NCBI RefSeq assembly: GCF_001648595.1
Contig: NZ_LBAW01000023.1
Span: 1-62,314 of the forward strand
Length of the DNA stretch: 62,314 bases
Direction of reading: 5' to 3'
DNA from: Legionella bozemanae
GTDB lineage: Bacteria; Pseudomonadota; Gammaproteobacteria; Legionellales; Legionellaceae
Under the pieces are notes generated by a model. The model saw nothing but the letters and a program-made list of their open reading frames with translations. It made no database searches and was not told the DNA's origin. Positions 49,293-57,497 of the stretch are shown here, piece by piece. The position numbers and the translations under genes are program-made. Every line of letters begins with the position of its first letter. The stretch's first letter is position 1.

Positions 49293-50138
49293 ATGAAATT
49301 TCCTGCCTTTGAACCAATTAATCTAAAAAATGATATTCAATCCCTGGAATCAAGTGATCTGTGTTTATCAAAAATTTATCCTGATAAAAATCAGGCCAGA
49401 AAATTTTTTAGCGATGCTTCACTAGAAGAACTGGCTTTGTCAATTCGGCAGCATGGAATTATACAGCCTATTCTTGTTAAAGAAATAGATCATAATAGGA
49501 ATGAATATCAAATTATTGCAGGTGAACGACGTTGGCGCGCGGCTAAAATAGCCGGATTAGAAAAAATACCTGCAATCATCAGAAAATATAATAAAGCAAA
49601 TGGGATGGCAGTTTCTTTAATTGAAAATATTCAAAGAGAAGATTTAAACCCATTGGAAGAAGCACAAGCCATACAACGATTAATAGAAGAGTGTTACATG
49701 ACTCATGCTGAGGTTGCTGAAACTTTAGGCAGGTCTCGAACAACAGTCACTAATCTTCTTAGATTACTTACTCTCACAGATGAAGTAAAAGAAATGTTAA
49801 AAACAGGATCGTTAGAAATGGGTCATGCTAGAGCTTTGTTAAGTTTGTCGAGTGCACAACAAGCAGATACAGCAAAAATAATTATCAATAAGTCTTTATC
49901 TGTTAGGGAAACTGAAAAATTGGTTCAACACTTAAATATGCCAGAAGATAAACAAGAGTTTTTTCTAACTCCCCAATTTGAGCAAAAAACGAAAGATTGG
50001 ATGGCACAACTATCGAAAAAACTTTCATCCAAGGTTAACATGCATTTTAATTATGGTGGCAAAGGGAGGGTGGTTATAAGTTTTGACTCTTTAGAAGAAG
50101 CGGACTGGTTGATGTCACATCTTAAGGTGGAAGGGTAG
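49293..50138 (+). CDS. parB: Second ParB/Spo0J-like protein
   Basis: 281 aa, close to chromosomal ParB: IRQHGIIQPILVKEI, IIAGERRWRAAKIAGL (GERRWRA), SLIENIQREDLNPLEEAQAIQRL, and HTH HAEVAETLGRSRTTVTNLLRLLTL. It follows the initiator gene after 1 bp with GGGAGG upstream, so five genes form one operon. Two different ParBs share one ParA. A CTP-binding ParB clamp is expected from the GERRWRA and ENIQREDLNPLEEA motifs. Confidence 0.9.
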   Translation: MKFPAFEPINLKNDIQSLESSDLCLSKIYPDKNQARKFFSDASLEELALSIRQHGIIQPILVKEIDHNRNEYQIIAGERRWRAAKIAGLEKIPAIIRKYNKANGMAVSLIENIQREDLNPLEEAQAIQRLIEECYMTHAEVAETLGRSRTTVTNLLRLLTLTDEVKEMLKTGSLEMGHARALLSLSSAQQADTAKIIINKSLSVRETEKLVQHLNMPEDKQEFFLTPQFEQKTKDWMAQLSKKLSSKVNMHFNYGGKGRVVISFDSLEEADWLMSHLKVEG

Positions 50139-50378
50139 GGATATTTTTTTATTCACAAAATTGGTGGATAACTATGTGGAAAAATCGGGAGTTGTTTATC
50201 TTGAGTCAGTAGTTATAGTTTTACTGCGTACCGAAAAAAAGTGACCTCCAAATTTTACTTTCAGGCAACGATTGGACTACGACTAATAGTAAAAGATTGG
50301 CAAAAGCTCATCTTCTTTCTAATCACTATTGAAGTACGCTTAAAATAATATGATCATTTAATAACCAATTTGGCAGGA

Positions 50379-50606
50379 TTAGTCATTCAAAAGAGATAGA
50401 AAATAATTTTCAATCTTTGTAGTCTGCTCACGTATAGTGCTCATGGAATATAAAAATTTTTCCATCTGCTTTTGATTAATATCACTGGCATCTATTGACT
50501 GTGAAATTGTATTAATGAAACTTGAAGCCGATTTTGTCATGCTATTGATGATAACAATTGAGTTTAAAAAATCGTGTTTTAATTTATCTTTATCCGTAGA
50601 TTTCAT
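50379..50606 (-). CDS. Tiny DHp-like phosphotransfer candidate
   Basis: 75 aa, two long helices. The first carries KLKHDFLNSIVIINSMT, a His-Asp-x-Leu-Asn motif like DHp/Spo0B-type phosphoacceptor helices; the second, KFLYSMSTIREQTTKIENYFLSLL, would complete a hairpin. It starts within the stop of the kinase gene (ATGA overlap) and ends the operon. It may dimerise into a four-helix phosphotransferase shuttling phosphate from the kinase receivers to a response regulator. No catalytic domain is present. Confidence 0.6.
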   Translation of the reverse strand: MKSTDKDKLKHDFLNSIVIINSMTKSASSFINTISQSIDASDINQKQMEKFLYSMSTIREQTTKIENYFLSLLND

Positions 50607-52708
50607 GTTATATTCTCGTGTGCAAATAGAAAAGGTGGTTCTTTACTAACAATTGTTTTAATCCATGGCATTTTGCTAAATCGATCTCGCGAATGGCCAG
50701 TAGCAAGGCGAACGTCAATAAACCCTTTATCAAAAAGGAGTTTTGCGCAATCCTCGCCTCTGATATTGTTTCCTAGATCTGAATCGATATAAATCAGAGT
50801 ATTCTTACCATAACTATTTATTTCATTTAGGAACTCATCAAATGAGGAATATGTTGAAATACTTTGCCCAGCCTCTTCAGCAGCAAAGATCCAAGTCATT
50901 CGCATCATTTCATCGTCATCAATAAAAACCACCGTGCTTATATGTTCTTTCTTTGGAATCTGAATAATTTTAATATAGGGTACGTAAGATTTTGGTATGA
51001 TTTTAACGCCAATATTTTCGCACCGATTTCGTATAGCAATATCTTCAAAGCAACTGGTAACTAAAATAGCTTTGCCATTTAAATTAAGCTCTTCAATCAC
51101 ATCTAAACCATTTTTAACATCAGCGAGAAGCTCATAATCCATTAAATATAGTATTGGCATTTCTGGATCAACTTTATACTGTAATAACTCGGTCGCGGTA
51201 TAAAAATGAAACATTTTGACGTGTGAAATATTTGAAAATCTTTCATTCCATGCATCATGAATAGATATATCGTCATCTAATACGACAATATTAGTACCAT
51301 GCCTAATATTCATTGAGTCACAGAACCAGCTAGGGTGGTTAGACCGAATTAGAGTGATCTGAATTTTTGTCCCAACTTTTTCTTCTGAGTGAATATGCAT
51401 TGAACCATTGATTTGCTCTAAATATTGTTTAGCATAAGATAAGCCAAAACCAGCACCAGCTTTTTTATTAAAGCTAAATCCTTGCTCCGTAACCTTTGGC
51501 AAGATATCGGGAGGAATGCCGCAGCCATTATCTTCAATAATAATTTCGACATGGGTAGTATTGCATGTTAGAGAGATAATAATAGAGCCATTAGAATTAA
51601 CTGCCTCAATACCATTATTAATGAGATTGGATAGAACCCGCTTAAAAGAATCAGGGTGTATGTTAGAAAAACAATTATATGAGTAGTCCGATCCAAGTAA
51701 GTTGATTTGGATGTTGGTTCCGTAATATTCATATCTTTTTTCTGCAACGATGTTATCTAAAACAACAAATATTAATTCTGGAGAATTATTCATATTTATT
51801 TCGCTATTCTTACAGTCAAGCAAATTATTTTTTGATTGTAAAAGTAAGTTATTAGCAATATCATTGATTCTTTTAGCTGCATTTCTGATCATAATGCGTT
51901 TATTTTCAGGAATCGATGTTACATCAGATACTGCAGTGTTTATTGCCGCTAATGGTGATCGAATATCGTGAGCAACAAGCTCAGCAATATTTTTTCTTAC
52001 CTCGTAATAGGCTTTTTCTTTCTGTAGATTGATTATTTCTCGATGTTCATCAATAAATTTATTAGCAATTTGTCTATATTCATTAATTTCAACTTTTGAA
52101 AAATCAACAGCATTATTAGTTTGATGTGATGAAATGAAATCGAGCAAGTATTCAGTATTGTTTGCTATTTTTTTTCTCATGGAAAGGAATAGAAATAAGA
52201 AATTGAAAAGAAATATTCCAAGTACGATCAATAAAATTAACAAAAGACCATAGGAAACTGGCAAAGTATAGATGGAATTATATTGCTTACTTGCAACCAC
52301 TGACCCTAATATCTTCTCATCATTTTTAATTAATGTTATACCAGAAATTTGTCCATTGTCTTTTTTGCATAGAAGGTAATTGTTTTTGCTGTTTTCTTCG
52401 CAAGTACCTACATCTTCTATTTTATTTTTTAAAGCAACAAATTTTATTGAGTCTAGTTTGCGCTCATTACCTAAGTTGTATAGTACTAAATCAAGAGCAT
52501 CCTTATTATTAAGCAGCTGATATCTACCAATTTCATCCGTGGTAAATGAATCATTAATAATTAAATTTCTGGAAAAGATACTCATCTGATTATGAAAATA
52601 ATCTCTTGCTAGCATGAGTATAAATCCAAAAATAATAAATTGGATTAGAGCAGAATATGCCATTTTCTTGATAAAAATTGCTTTGATTGAAGAGCTTTTA
52701 TTTTTCAT
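50603..52708 (-). CDS. Hybrid sensor histidine kinase with two receiver domains
   Basis: About 701 aa from ATG 52708 (11-bp overlap with the binding-protein gene). TM1 ~18-37, a ~110-residue periplasmic domain, TM2 ~150-176, then a DHp helix with phospho-His ~247 (LVAHDIRSPLAAINT), HATPase with N-box (LINNGIEAV) and DNGCGIPPD, G-box GAGFGLSYAKQ. Two REC domains follow with complete Asp/Lys sets: LMDYEL (~524) with IIPKS, and YIDSDLG (~642) with VSKEPPF. The layout equals LuxQ-like kinases that read a periplasmic binding protein. The operon-mate upstream encodes exactly such a protein. Confidence 0.88.
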   Translation of the reverse strand: MKNKSSSIKAIFIKKMAYSALIQFIIFGFILMLARDYFHNQMSIFSRNLIINDSFTTDEIGRYQLLNNKDALDLVLYNLGNERKLDSIKFVALKNKIEDVGTCEENSKNNYLLCKKDNGQISGITLIKNDEKILGSVVASKQYNSIYTLPVSYGLLLILLIVLGIFLFNFLFLFLSMRKKIANNTEYLLDFISSHQTNNAVDFSKVEINEYRQIANKFIDEHREIINLQKEKAYYEVRKNIAELVAHDIRSPLAAINTAVSDVTSIPENKRIMIRNAAKRINDIANNLLLQSKNNLLDCKNSEINMNNSPELIFVVLDNIVAEKRYEYYGTNIQINLLGSDYSYNCFSNIHPDSFKRVLSNLINNGIEAVNSNGSIIISLTCNTTHVEIIIEDNGCGIPPDILPKVTEQGFSFNKKAGAGFGLSYAKQYLEQINGSMHIHSEEKVGTKIQITLIRSNHPSWFCDSMNIRHGTNIVVLDDDISIHDAWNERFSNISHVKMFHFYTATELLQYKVDPEMPILYLMDYELLADVKNGLDVIEELNLNGKAILVTSCFEDIAIRNRCENIGVKIIPKSYVPYIKIIQIPKKEHISTVVFIDDDEMMRMTWIFAAEEAGQSISTYSSFDEFLNEINSYGKNTLIYIDSDLGNNIRGEDCAKLLFDKGFIDVRLATGHSRDRFSKMPWIKTIVSKEPPFLFAHENIT

Positions 52709-53789
52709 AAGCATATCCATTGCTATTAACTGATAAAATAATGTAATTGGTCGATCGATTAAATTGACCATTTTTTAAATAAGCCCCAGTAATTCCAGTA
52801 TAATTAGTACCTAATATGCTATTTGTATTGACGCTACCGGTTCTATCCAATGCTGTTAGAATAATCTTCATCGAATCGTAAGTGTAGGCTGCCAAAACAG
52901 TGGGTTTCTCATGGTATTTTTGAATATAAATATTTTCAAATTTAGTTAAAGAATCATAGGGCTGTATAAAATCCAAATTACGGATAAAATGAGAACGAAT
53001 CACTTTATCATTTAGTCGCATAAAAAATGTTTGACTGACTGAGGAACCAAAGTTTTCTGTGCCAATAAAAACAGTACTATGGTTATTCATAATATTGGCA
53101 ATTTTTGCTGATGCTATTGCACCTGACAATAAAAAAACGTATTGATATTTTCGTTCATTCAAAAACTTCTTCAGTTTTCCCTCTATATCGCTGTCATTTT
53201 CTAGAAAATCGAATGTAGAATATGGTATGTGTTCTTTTTTTAGAATGCTGGAGTACACTTCCTTATACTTTAGCATCTCATCACGGTTAATTTCCGTTAT
53301 AAGTAACACGTTGTTTATATTTTTATAACGATCATGTAAGTAGCTCATCATTTTTTCAGCTTGGTAATTATAGCTGGGCATAAAGATAAAAATATTCTTA
53401 GGTAATTGATCAGAATTAGTGGTGCTAGCGTAAGAAGTAAAAATAGGTACGGTGTCGTTTTTCTGTTCTTTTACAGCTAATAACAAGTCTGAAAGATATT
53501 CAAACCCAATAATTGCAGAGCAGGAATCATTTACCATTTGATTATAAATATGCATTGGCTCCAATGGTCTGTTATTATAAAAATAACTCTTAATCTCAAC
53601 TTTATTAGCGGGATCACTTTCTTCTTTGGCAAGATATGCCGCATTTAAAAAAGACTGGCCATATGATTTTAAATTTTCAACAATTCTACCGGTTAAACAT
53701 ATTTTAATTTTTGATTGTGCGTAAACAACAGTGGATATTAGTATAGAAAATAATAATATGATGGCCTTAGAGCTACTTAATAAATTCAT
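52698..53789 (-). CDS. Periplasmic binding protein, LivK/LuxP-like
   Basis: 363 aa with signal peptide (residues 1-24, ending VYAQS). Type I periplasmic-binding fold: KIKICLTGRIVENLKSYGQSFLNAAYLAKEE, CSAIIGFEYLSDLLLAV, PIFTSYASTTNSDQL, VLLITEINRDEM, VFIGTENFGSS, AAYTYDSMKIILTAL. No ABC transporter genes accompany it; instead the hybrid kinase gene overlaps its 3' end. It most likely presents a small ligand to the kinase sensor domain. The ligand is unknown (amino acid-like or signalling molecule). Confidence 0.8.
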   Translation of the reverse strand: MNLLSSSKAIILLFSILISTVVYAQSKIKICLTGRIVENLKSYGQSFLNAAYLAKEESDPANKVEIKSYFYNNRPLEPMHIYNQMVNDSCSAIIGFEYLSDLLLAVKEQKNDTVPIFTSYASTTNSDQLPKNIFIFMPSYNYQAEKMMSYLHDRYKNINNVLLITEINRDEMLKYKEVYSSILKKEHIPYSTFDFLENDSDIEGKLKKFLNERKYQYVFLLSGAIASAKIANIMNNHSTVFIGTENFGSSVSQTFFMRLNDKVIRSHFIRNLDFIQPYDSLTKFENIYIQKYHEKPTVLAAYTYDSMKIILTALDRTGSVNTNSILGTNYTGITGAYLKNGQFNRSTNYIILSVNSNGYAYEK

Positions 53790-54666
53790 TTAAAAGCTCA
53801 CTAAAACGATCATTCTCTTCTAGATGTGGGTAGTGAGAAGATTTATTGAAAGTTATAATTTCATGATTGTTTGACAATACTATTTGGTGTCCGTTCATGA
53901 CAAAATCATGAAAACCATTTATCCATAATTTGCGGATTTTAAGCTCTTCAATATTAACAGAAAAATTTGCTTCTTTTGAATAGAGATCTTTTCTTACACT
54001 GATAAACGTGTTCGTATCTAATGGTAAATTGATATATTTTTGAACATTTTGGACCAAATTATAATATTCTAAATTGGCCCAATATAAATAAGGCCTATCT
54101 TTATTTTCTTGGAAAACTGGAGTTAATTGTTCTGATATTTCCCAGATTTTATTAAGATCAAGATTATTAATTTCATTTAATATTTTGTTATATAGCTCTA
54201 AATTACTTTTTTTCAAATAAGATAGGTCAAGCATTAAATTATTTAAACGAGGCGTTAGTATTGATTTAGCAGTAGAAACAAAAACACCAGGAATGGTAGA
54301 CTCATAACTTTTGTAGTAATCAAAAAGAAGTTTTGCACCATAACTATGTCCAATCAAAGCATGGATGTTAAGATTAAAATGGTCAGCAAGGTATAAAATT
54401 ATTTTTTGTAAATCATTTATATTATCTTGCTGTAATACTAGCTTTTTAATTTTATTAGATTTACCGCAATTTCGTTGATCATATAGAATAATATTGCACT
54501 GAAGAGAATTAAATAAATTATAATGATCAATAAGATACTCTATGGTTCCACAATTAAGACCAGGGCCACCATGAATGAAAAGAACATAAGGTAGACTTGA
54601 GCTTTTAGTAAATCTGACTATATAAAATTCTTGATGTGGCAAAATATCTTTTTTGTAAGCTTTCAT
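53773..54666 (-). CDS. Alpha/beta hydrolase, proline-iminopeptidase-like
   Basis: 297 aa, no signal peptide. Seen: HGGPGLNCG (oxyanion region), ILYDQRNCGKS, nucleophile GHSYGAK (Ser), acid Asp in NGFHDFV and His in SSHYPHLEEN. The HGGPG...DQR.CG.S pattern is that of family S33 proline iminopeptidases, though substrate is not fixed by it. It overlaps the binding-protein gene by 17 bp. In a signalling operon it could make, release or degrade the ligand, like hydrolases seen with some quorum-sensing loci. That is inference. Confidence 0.8.
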   Translation of the reverse strand: MKAYKKDILPHQEFYIVRFTKSSSLPYVLFIHGGPGLNCGTIEYLIDHYNLFNSLQCNIILYDQRNCGKSNKIKKLVLQQDNINDLQKIILYLADHFNLNIHALIGHSYGAKLLFDYYKSYESTIPGVFVSTAKSILTPRLNNLMLDLSYLKKSNLELYNKILNEINNLDLNKIWEISEQLTPVFQENKDRPYLYWANLEYYNLVQNVQKYINLPLDTNTFISVRKDLYSKEANFSVNIEELKIRKLWINGFHDFVMNGHQIVLSNNHEIITFNKSSHYPHLEENDRFSELLNEFIK

Positions 54667-55316
54667 TAGTAATTATTTTCTCGAAATATTCTGCGGATCC
54701 ATACAATTGGGGCAGCAAATTTAATAGCGGTATTTTTTATTTCTTTTTTCACTAATGTGGTTTTTTCATTTAAGCAAACTAAGTCATAGCGAGCTGGTTC
54801 TTCTCCATGCCTTAAGATCCTAACGAATACTTCATCATTGTCAGCAATAATAATACAATCTTTGCCAATGGCACTCTCAATATTGTTGACTATTATACCG
54901 CCAACATAATTTCCAGGGTATAAGAAAGGGATCATGCCATCATCTCTTATAACTGTGTCAATAGAGTTTTGTAGTTCTCTGAATAGTAGTAATTCTTTAG
55001 CTATGTGGCTTTCGTCACCCTCTTGGATATCTAAATCTTTTGTGATTTTTGTGGCATTTTTACCAATGCCATGCATTAACCATGACTCTGTGCAATAAAT
55101 ATTTAACTCTTTGGCTCGTTTAACGATTTTTACAGCCCCCTGCTGGGATAAACCTCCTCCCCAGGCCAATTCCCATCCTTTTAATGATTGAGCAGTAAAA
55201 TTAGAATCGCGACAAAAATCTTCTCGTGTAAAAGACAGAAGATGCTCGCGTATGAATCTTATTCTTTTGCCCCGAGACTCGGGGGATGAAACATTGTCTA
55301 TTACAGGATTGCTCAT
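54666..55316 (-). CDS. lvrR: HTH/S24-like repressor, LvrR-like
   Basis: 216 aa. N-terminal HTH (residues ~15-70: RGKRIRFIREHLLSFTREDFCRDSNFTAQSLKGWE) and a C-terminal LexA/CI-like beta domain: DDGMIPFLYPGNYVGG and DEVFVRILRHG. At the usual S24 catalytic places Ser is Gly (GMIP for SM.P) and Lys is Val or absent (VRIL for VKR.), so RecA-stimulated self-cleavage is not expected. Divergent from lvrA, with palindromic operators between. It is the first gene of the signalling operon; its stop overlaps the hydrolase start. The LvrR name follows position and type, not alignment. Confidence 0.75.
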   Translation of the reverse strand: MSNPVIDNVSSPESRGKRIRFIREHLLSFTREDFCRDSNFTAQSLKGWELAWGGGLSQQGAVKIVKRAKELNIYCTESWLMHGIGKNATKITKDLDIQEGDESHIAKELLLFRELQNSIDTVIRDDGMIPFLYPGNYVGGIIVNNIESAIGKDCIIIADNDEVFVRILRHGEEPARYDLVCLNEKTTLVKKEIKNTAIKFAAPIVWIRRIFRENNY

Positions 55317-55354
55317 ATTTAAATAATTCAGTCAGGTGCATGTTTATTCTATGA

Positions 55355-55371
55355 TATACCAAAATGGTTAA
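55355..55371. promoter_or_regulatory. Operator O1 of the lvrR/lvrA region
   Basis: TATACCAAAATGGTTAA, an ACCA-3-TGGT dyad 39-55 bp upstream of the repressor start; likely autoregulation site. A lone half-site TTTACCA lies at 55388-55394. Confidence 0.5.
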
Positions 55372-55463
55372 TAAATCTTCGTAAGAATTTACCAAAAAAA
55401 TTGTATAAAAAACATCAAAATACAACGCGTTATAACATATTAGGTGTAATGAATCATTATAAA

Positions 55464-55480
55464 TTTACCATTATGGTAAA
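55464..55480. promoter_or_regulatory. Operator O2, perfect palindrome
   Basis: TTTACCATTATGGTAAA is a perfect 8-1-8 inverted repeat in the repressor-lvrA interval. With O1 and the third site it forms a phage-like multi-operator region. Confidence 0.65.
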
Positions 55481-55495
55481 AATATTATTGTAATT

Positions 55496-55512
55496 TTTAC
55501 CATAAACTGGTA
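55496..55512. promoter_or_regulatory. Operator-like site O3 near lvrA
   Basis: TTTACCATAAACTGGTA repeats the arms TACCA/TGGTA with a 5-bp centre instead of 3. It lies ~40 bp before the lvrA start, where it could block that promoter. Confidence 0.45.
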
Positions 55513-55552
55513 CTCTTATCTAAATAAATTATGTAAATAAAAGGACTTGTTG

Positions 55553-56530
55553 ATGAAGTTTGATGTTGAGTTATACATTAATGCTAGGAAACAAATAGAA
55601 AAAAAGTTTCAATTATTGCCCTATGGTCCTAGATTAATTATTTATGAGCTATTAAGTCTTGCAAATCCTCTTACAGGAATTGTATCTGATATTAGTTATC
55701 GTGATCTATCAAAAGCCTTGGAGATTAAATCCGCTCCAGGTCGAGTCAATAGTGGTGTTCCATCTAAGCAAACCATCAGAAATTTCATAAAGTCTATAGA
55801 GCATGAGTGTGGCGAGTACTTTAAAGTTATAACTGAAGGGCAAAATTTAAAATTTATATTCCCAGAGGCCCCTCAGATCTATAATCAATTGATTAGAAAG
55901 AGAGAAGTTAACACAGTTCTTAATTCACCTAAATCCCTTATGGATTCTGATATAGAAGGAGATTTAGAGGTACAATCTAACATAGAAGTTAACAGAGAAG
56001 CTAACACACTCAAAAGTCCTGCAAAGAATATTAAAATATTTAATATAACTAACTCAAACAAACAAACTCAAACTGCGAATAATGATTTTTGTTGCAGCAA
56101 AAAACAAATTGATGACGATTTTTACCCAAACACAAAAACAATTGAAATGGCATTTTCCATGGGGCTCACCAAAGTTACCGATTTAAAAGAAATTCAGGCA
56201 TTCATAAAGCATAACAAAAAACACAACACTCAATGGGCTGATTTTAATCCTGTATTCATTAACTGGTTGGAAAGAGATTCCCAATATACTCAAAACAAAC
56301 AACAAAAGGCACAAGGACAATTAAGGAGCCATCACAATGAGCGTGGTACCAATCAAAGCACTTTTAACCAAACAGCACTTGAACGAGTTAGCCAGCAGCA
56401 TGGCATTTCAATCGATTCACTCTGGGGCAACTCAGGCAGCGAGCTCAACTCCTGTGAATTTATCGAAGGAACACTTATCTACCCTCTGGATGAAACTGAC
56501 TGCAATCTACGGGCAGCTTTTTATCAGTAA
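55553..56530 (+). CDS. lvrA: LvrA-like protein of the conjugation regulatory block
   Basis: 325 aa from ATG 55553 (AAAGGA 7 nt upstream). The N-terminus FDVELYINARKQIEKKFQLLPYGPRLIIYELLSLANPLTGIVSDISYRDLSKAL looks like a winged-helix replication/regulatory protein. The middle is low-complexity Asn/Lys-rich, the C-terminal half DDDFYPNTKTIEMAFSMGLTKVTDLKEIQAFIKHNKKHNTQWADFNPVFINWLERDSQ is DnaT-like. It shares 194 bp with lvrB in another frame. Gene order repressor, A, B, csrA matches the lvr block of Legionella elements. Confidence 0.65.
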   Translation: MKFDVELYINARKQIEKKFQLLPYGPRLIIYELLSLANPLTGIVSDISYRDLSKALEIKSAPGRVNSGVPSKQTIRNFIKSIEHECGEYFKVITEGQNLKFIFPEAPQIYNQLIRKREVNTVLNSPKSLMDSDIEGDLEVQSNIEVNREANTLKSPAKNIKIFNITNSNKQTQTANNDFCCSKKQIDDDFYPNTKTIEMAFSMGLTKVTDLKEIQAFIKHNKKHNTQWADFNPVFINWLERDSQYTQNKQQKAQGQLRSHHNERGTNQSTFNQTALERVSQQHGISIDSLWGNSGSELNSCEFIEGTLIYPLDETDCNLRAAFYQ

Positions 56531-57011
56531 ACATGGAGTCAAGGATACAGGAGTCTGGTTTGCTGCACTTAAAGATTTAACTCCTAAAGCATTAGATAGT
56601 GGTGTGGAACGTTTAATGACCTTGAGTAAAGGCGATAAGTTTTGTGAATTTCCACCTAATTGCCTGCAGTTTCGTGCTTTGTGCCTTGGTTTTTACAGTG
56701 ATTTGCGCATGCCTTCTGCCGCTCAAGCGCATAGGGAGGTTTTAAACTGCGTTTATTCAGTGAACCCAAACTGGAGTCACGCGGTCGTTAAATTTACTGC
56801 TAAACGACTGGGTCTTAAATTTTTGGAAATTGATAATGAAGGCCATTCTTTTGCAGTATTTAAAGAGGTATACGAACAGGTATGTCATTTAATGAGACAA
56901 GGACACCAGATCCCGGAAATTAAAGAGCAGGTGTTGCTTGCAAAACCTCCATCAAAAGACATTGCAACAACACACCTTGCGAAAATACGCCAGTTATTGG
57001 GAGTTGCATAA
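56337..57011 (+). CDS. lvrB: LvrB-like protein
   Basis: 224 aa. Core NLSKEHLSTLWMKLTAIYGQLFISKHG...GVWFAALKDLTPKALDSGVERLMTLSKGDKFCEFPPNCLQFRALC is like replication-protein-P-type (DnaC-loader) segments. The ATG at 56337 has AAGGAG 8 nt upstream, inside lvrA, so the two genes overlap by 194 bp in different frames; internal Met codons (56400, 56490) would shorten the overlap. Role in element mobilisation is inferred from gene order. Confidence 0.7.
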   Translation: MSVVPIKALLTKQHLNELASSMAFQSIHSGATQAASSTPVNLSKEHLSTLWMKLTAIYGQLFISKHGVKDTGVWFAALKDLTPKALDSGVERLMTLSKGDKFCEFPPNCLQFRALCLGFYSDLRMPSAAQAHREVLNCVYSVNPNWSHAVVKFTAKRLGLKFLEIDNEGHSFAVFKEVYEQVCHLMRQGHQIPEIKEQVLLAKPPSKDIATTHLAKIRQLLGVA

Positions 57012-57211
57012 TGAAACAAATTCCATGTTTAAAACTGTTTACAAAGGAAGAGCTGTACTGTCTTTTAAATGCTTGCTCTGAGTCTTTGACTCTGGCCTAT
57101 CAGGAAATCCATGAATGTGATTTATGGCACATTGCGATGAAGGCACGATTGGCATGCGAAGCGCTTCGATTCGAGATTGATTCACAAAAAAAAGAGTATT
57201 CAATTCATTAA
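57011..57211 (+). CDS. Small helical protein between lvrB and csrA
   Basis: 66 aa: KLFTKEELYCLLNACSESLTLAYQEIHECDLWHIAMKARLACEALRFEID, all helical with four Cys. Starts at the last base of lvrB's stop codon, so it is translationally coupled. Function unknown. Confidence 0.6.
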   Translation: MKQIPCLKLFTKEELYCLLNACSESLTLAYQEIHECDLWHIAMKARLACEALRFEIDSQKKEYSIH

Positions 57212-57229
57212 CAATAAAAGGAACACAGC

Positions 57230-57454
57230 ATGCTAATTCTTACACGCAGAATAGGCGAAACCGTAATGATCAATGATGACATTTATATCACCGTGCTCGG
57301 TGTTAAAGGAAATCAAGTCCGCTTAGGGTTTGATGCACCACACGATGTGATTATTCATCGTCAGGAGATACATCAAAAAATCACACAAGAACAAGCTCTG
57401 TTTTTAAATAAGTCTGGCAATTGGAAGGAAGTGCAGGGCTTACAGGCTCATTAA
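57230..57454 (+). CDS. csrT: CsrA-family RNA-binding regulator (CsrT/LvrC type)
   Basis: 74 aa with canonical CsrA core: [50 protein letters not shown]-contact residues L4 and the Arg of HRQEIH are kept; the C-terminal tail is longer than in host CsrA. It sits between lvrAB and the transfer operon, as known for Legionella ICE-type elements, where such CsrA copies control transfer. It probably represses translation of tra genes. Confidence 0.88.
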   Translation: MLILTRRIGETVMINDDIYITVLGVKGNQVRLGFDAPHDVIIHRQEIHQKITQEQALFLNKSGNWKEVQGLQAH

Positions 57455-57497
57455 CCAACCAATCAAAAACACAATGCTAACGAGTTAAGGGAATAAA

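Noticed and set aside
50139..50378. DnaA-box-like TGGTGGATAAC near 50160 as an origin signal
   Set aside because: One imperfect box 4.6 kb from the iteron array, with no repeats around it.
37932..52708. Shared KEPPFL near the C-termini of the IncA-like protein and the hybrid kinase
   Set aside because: Codons differ and in the kinase it is simply the Lys motif of the receiver domain; judged chance.
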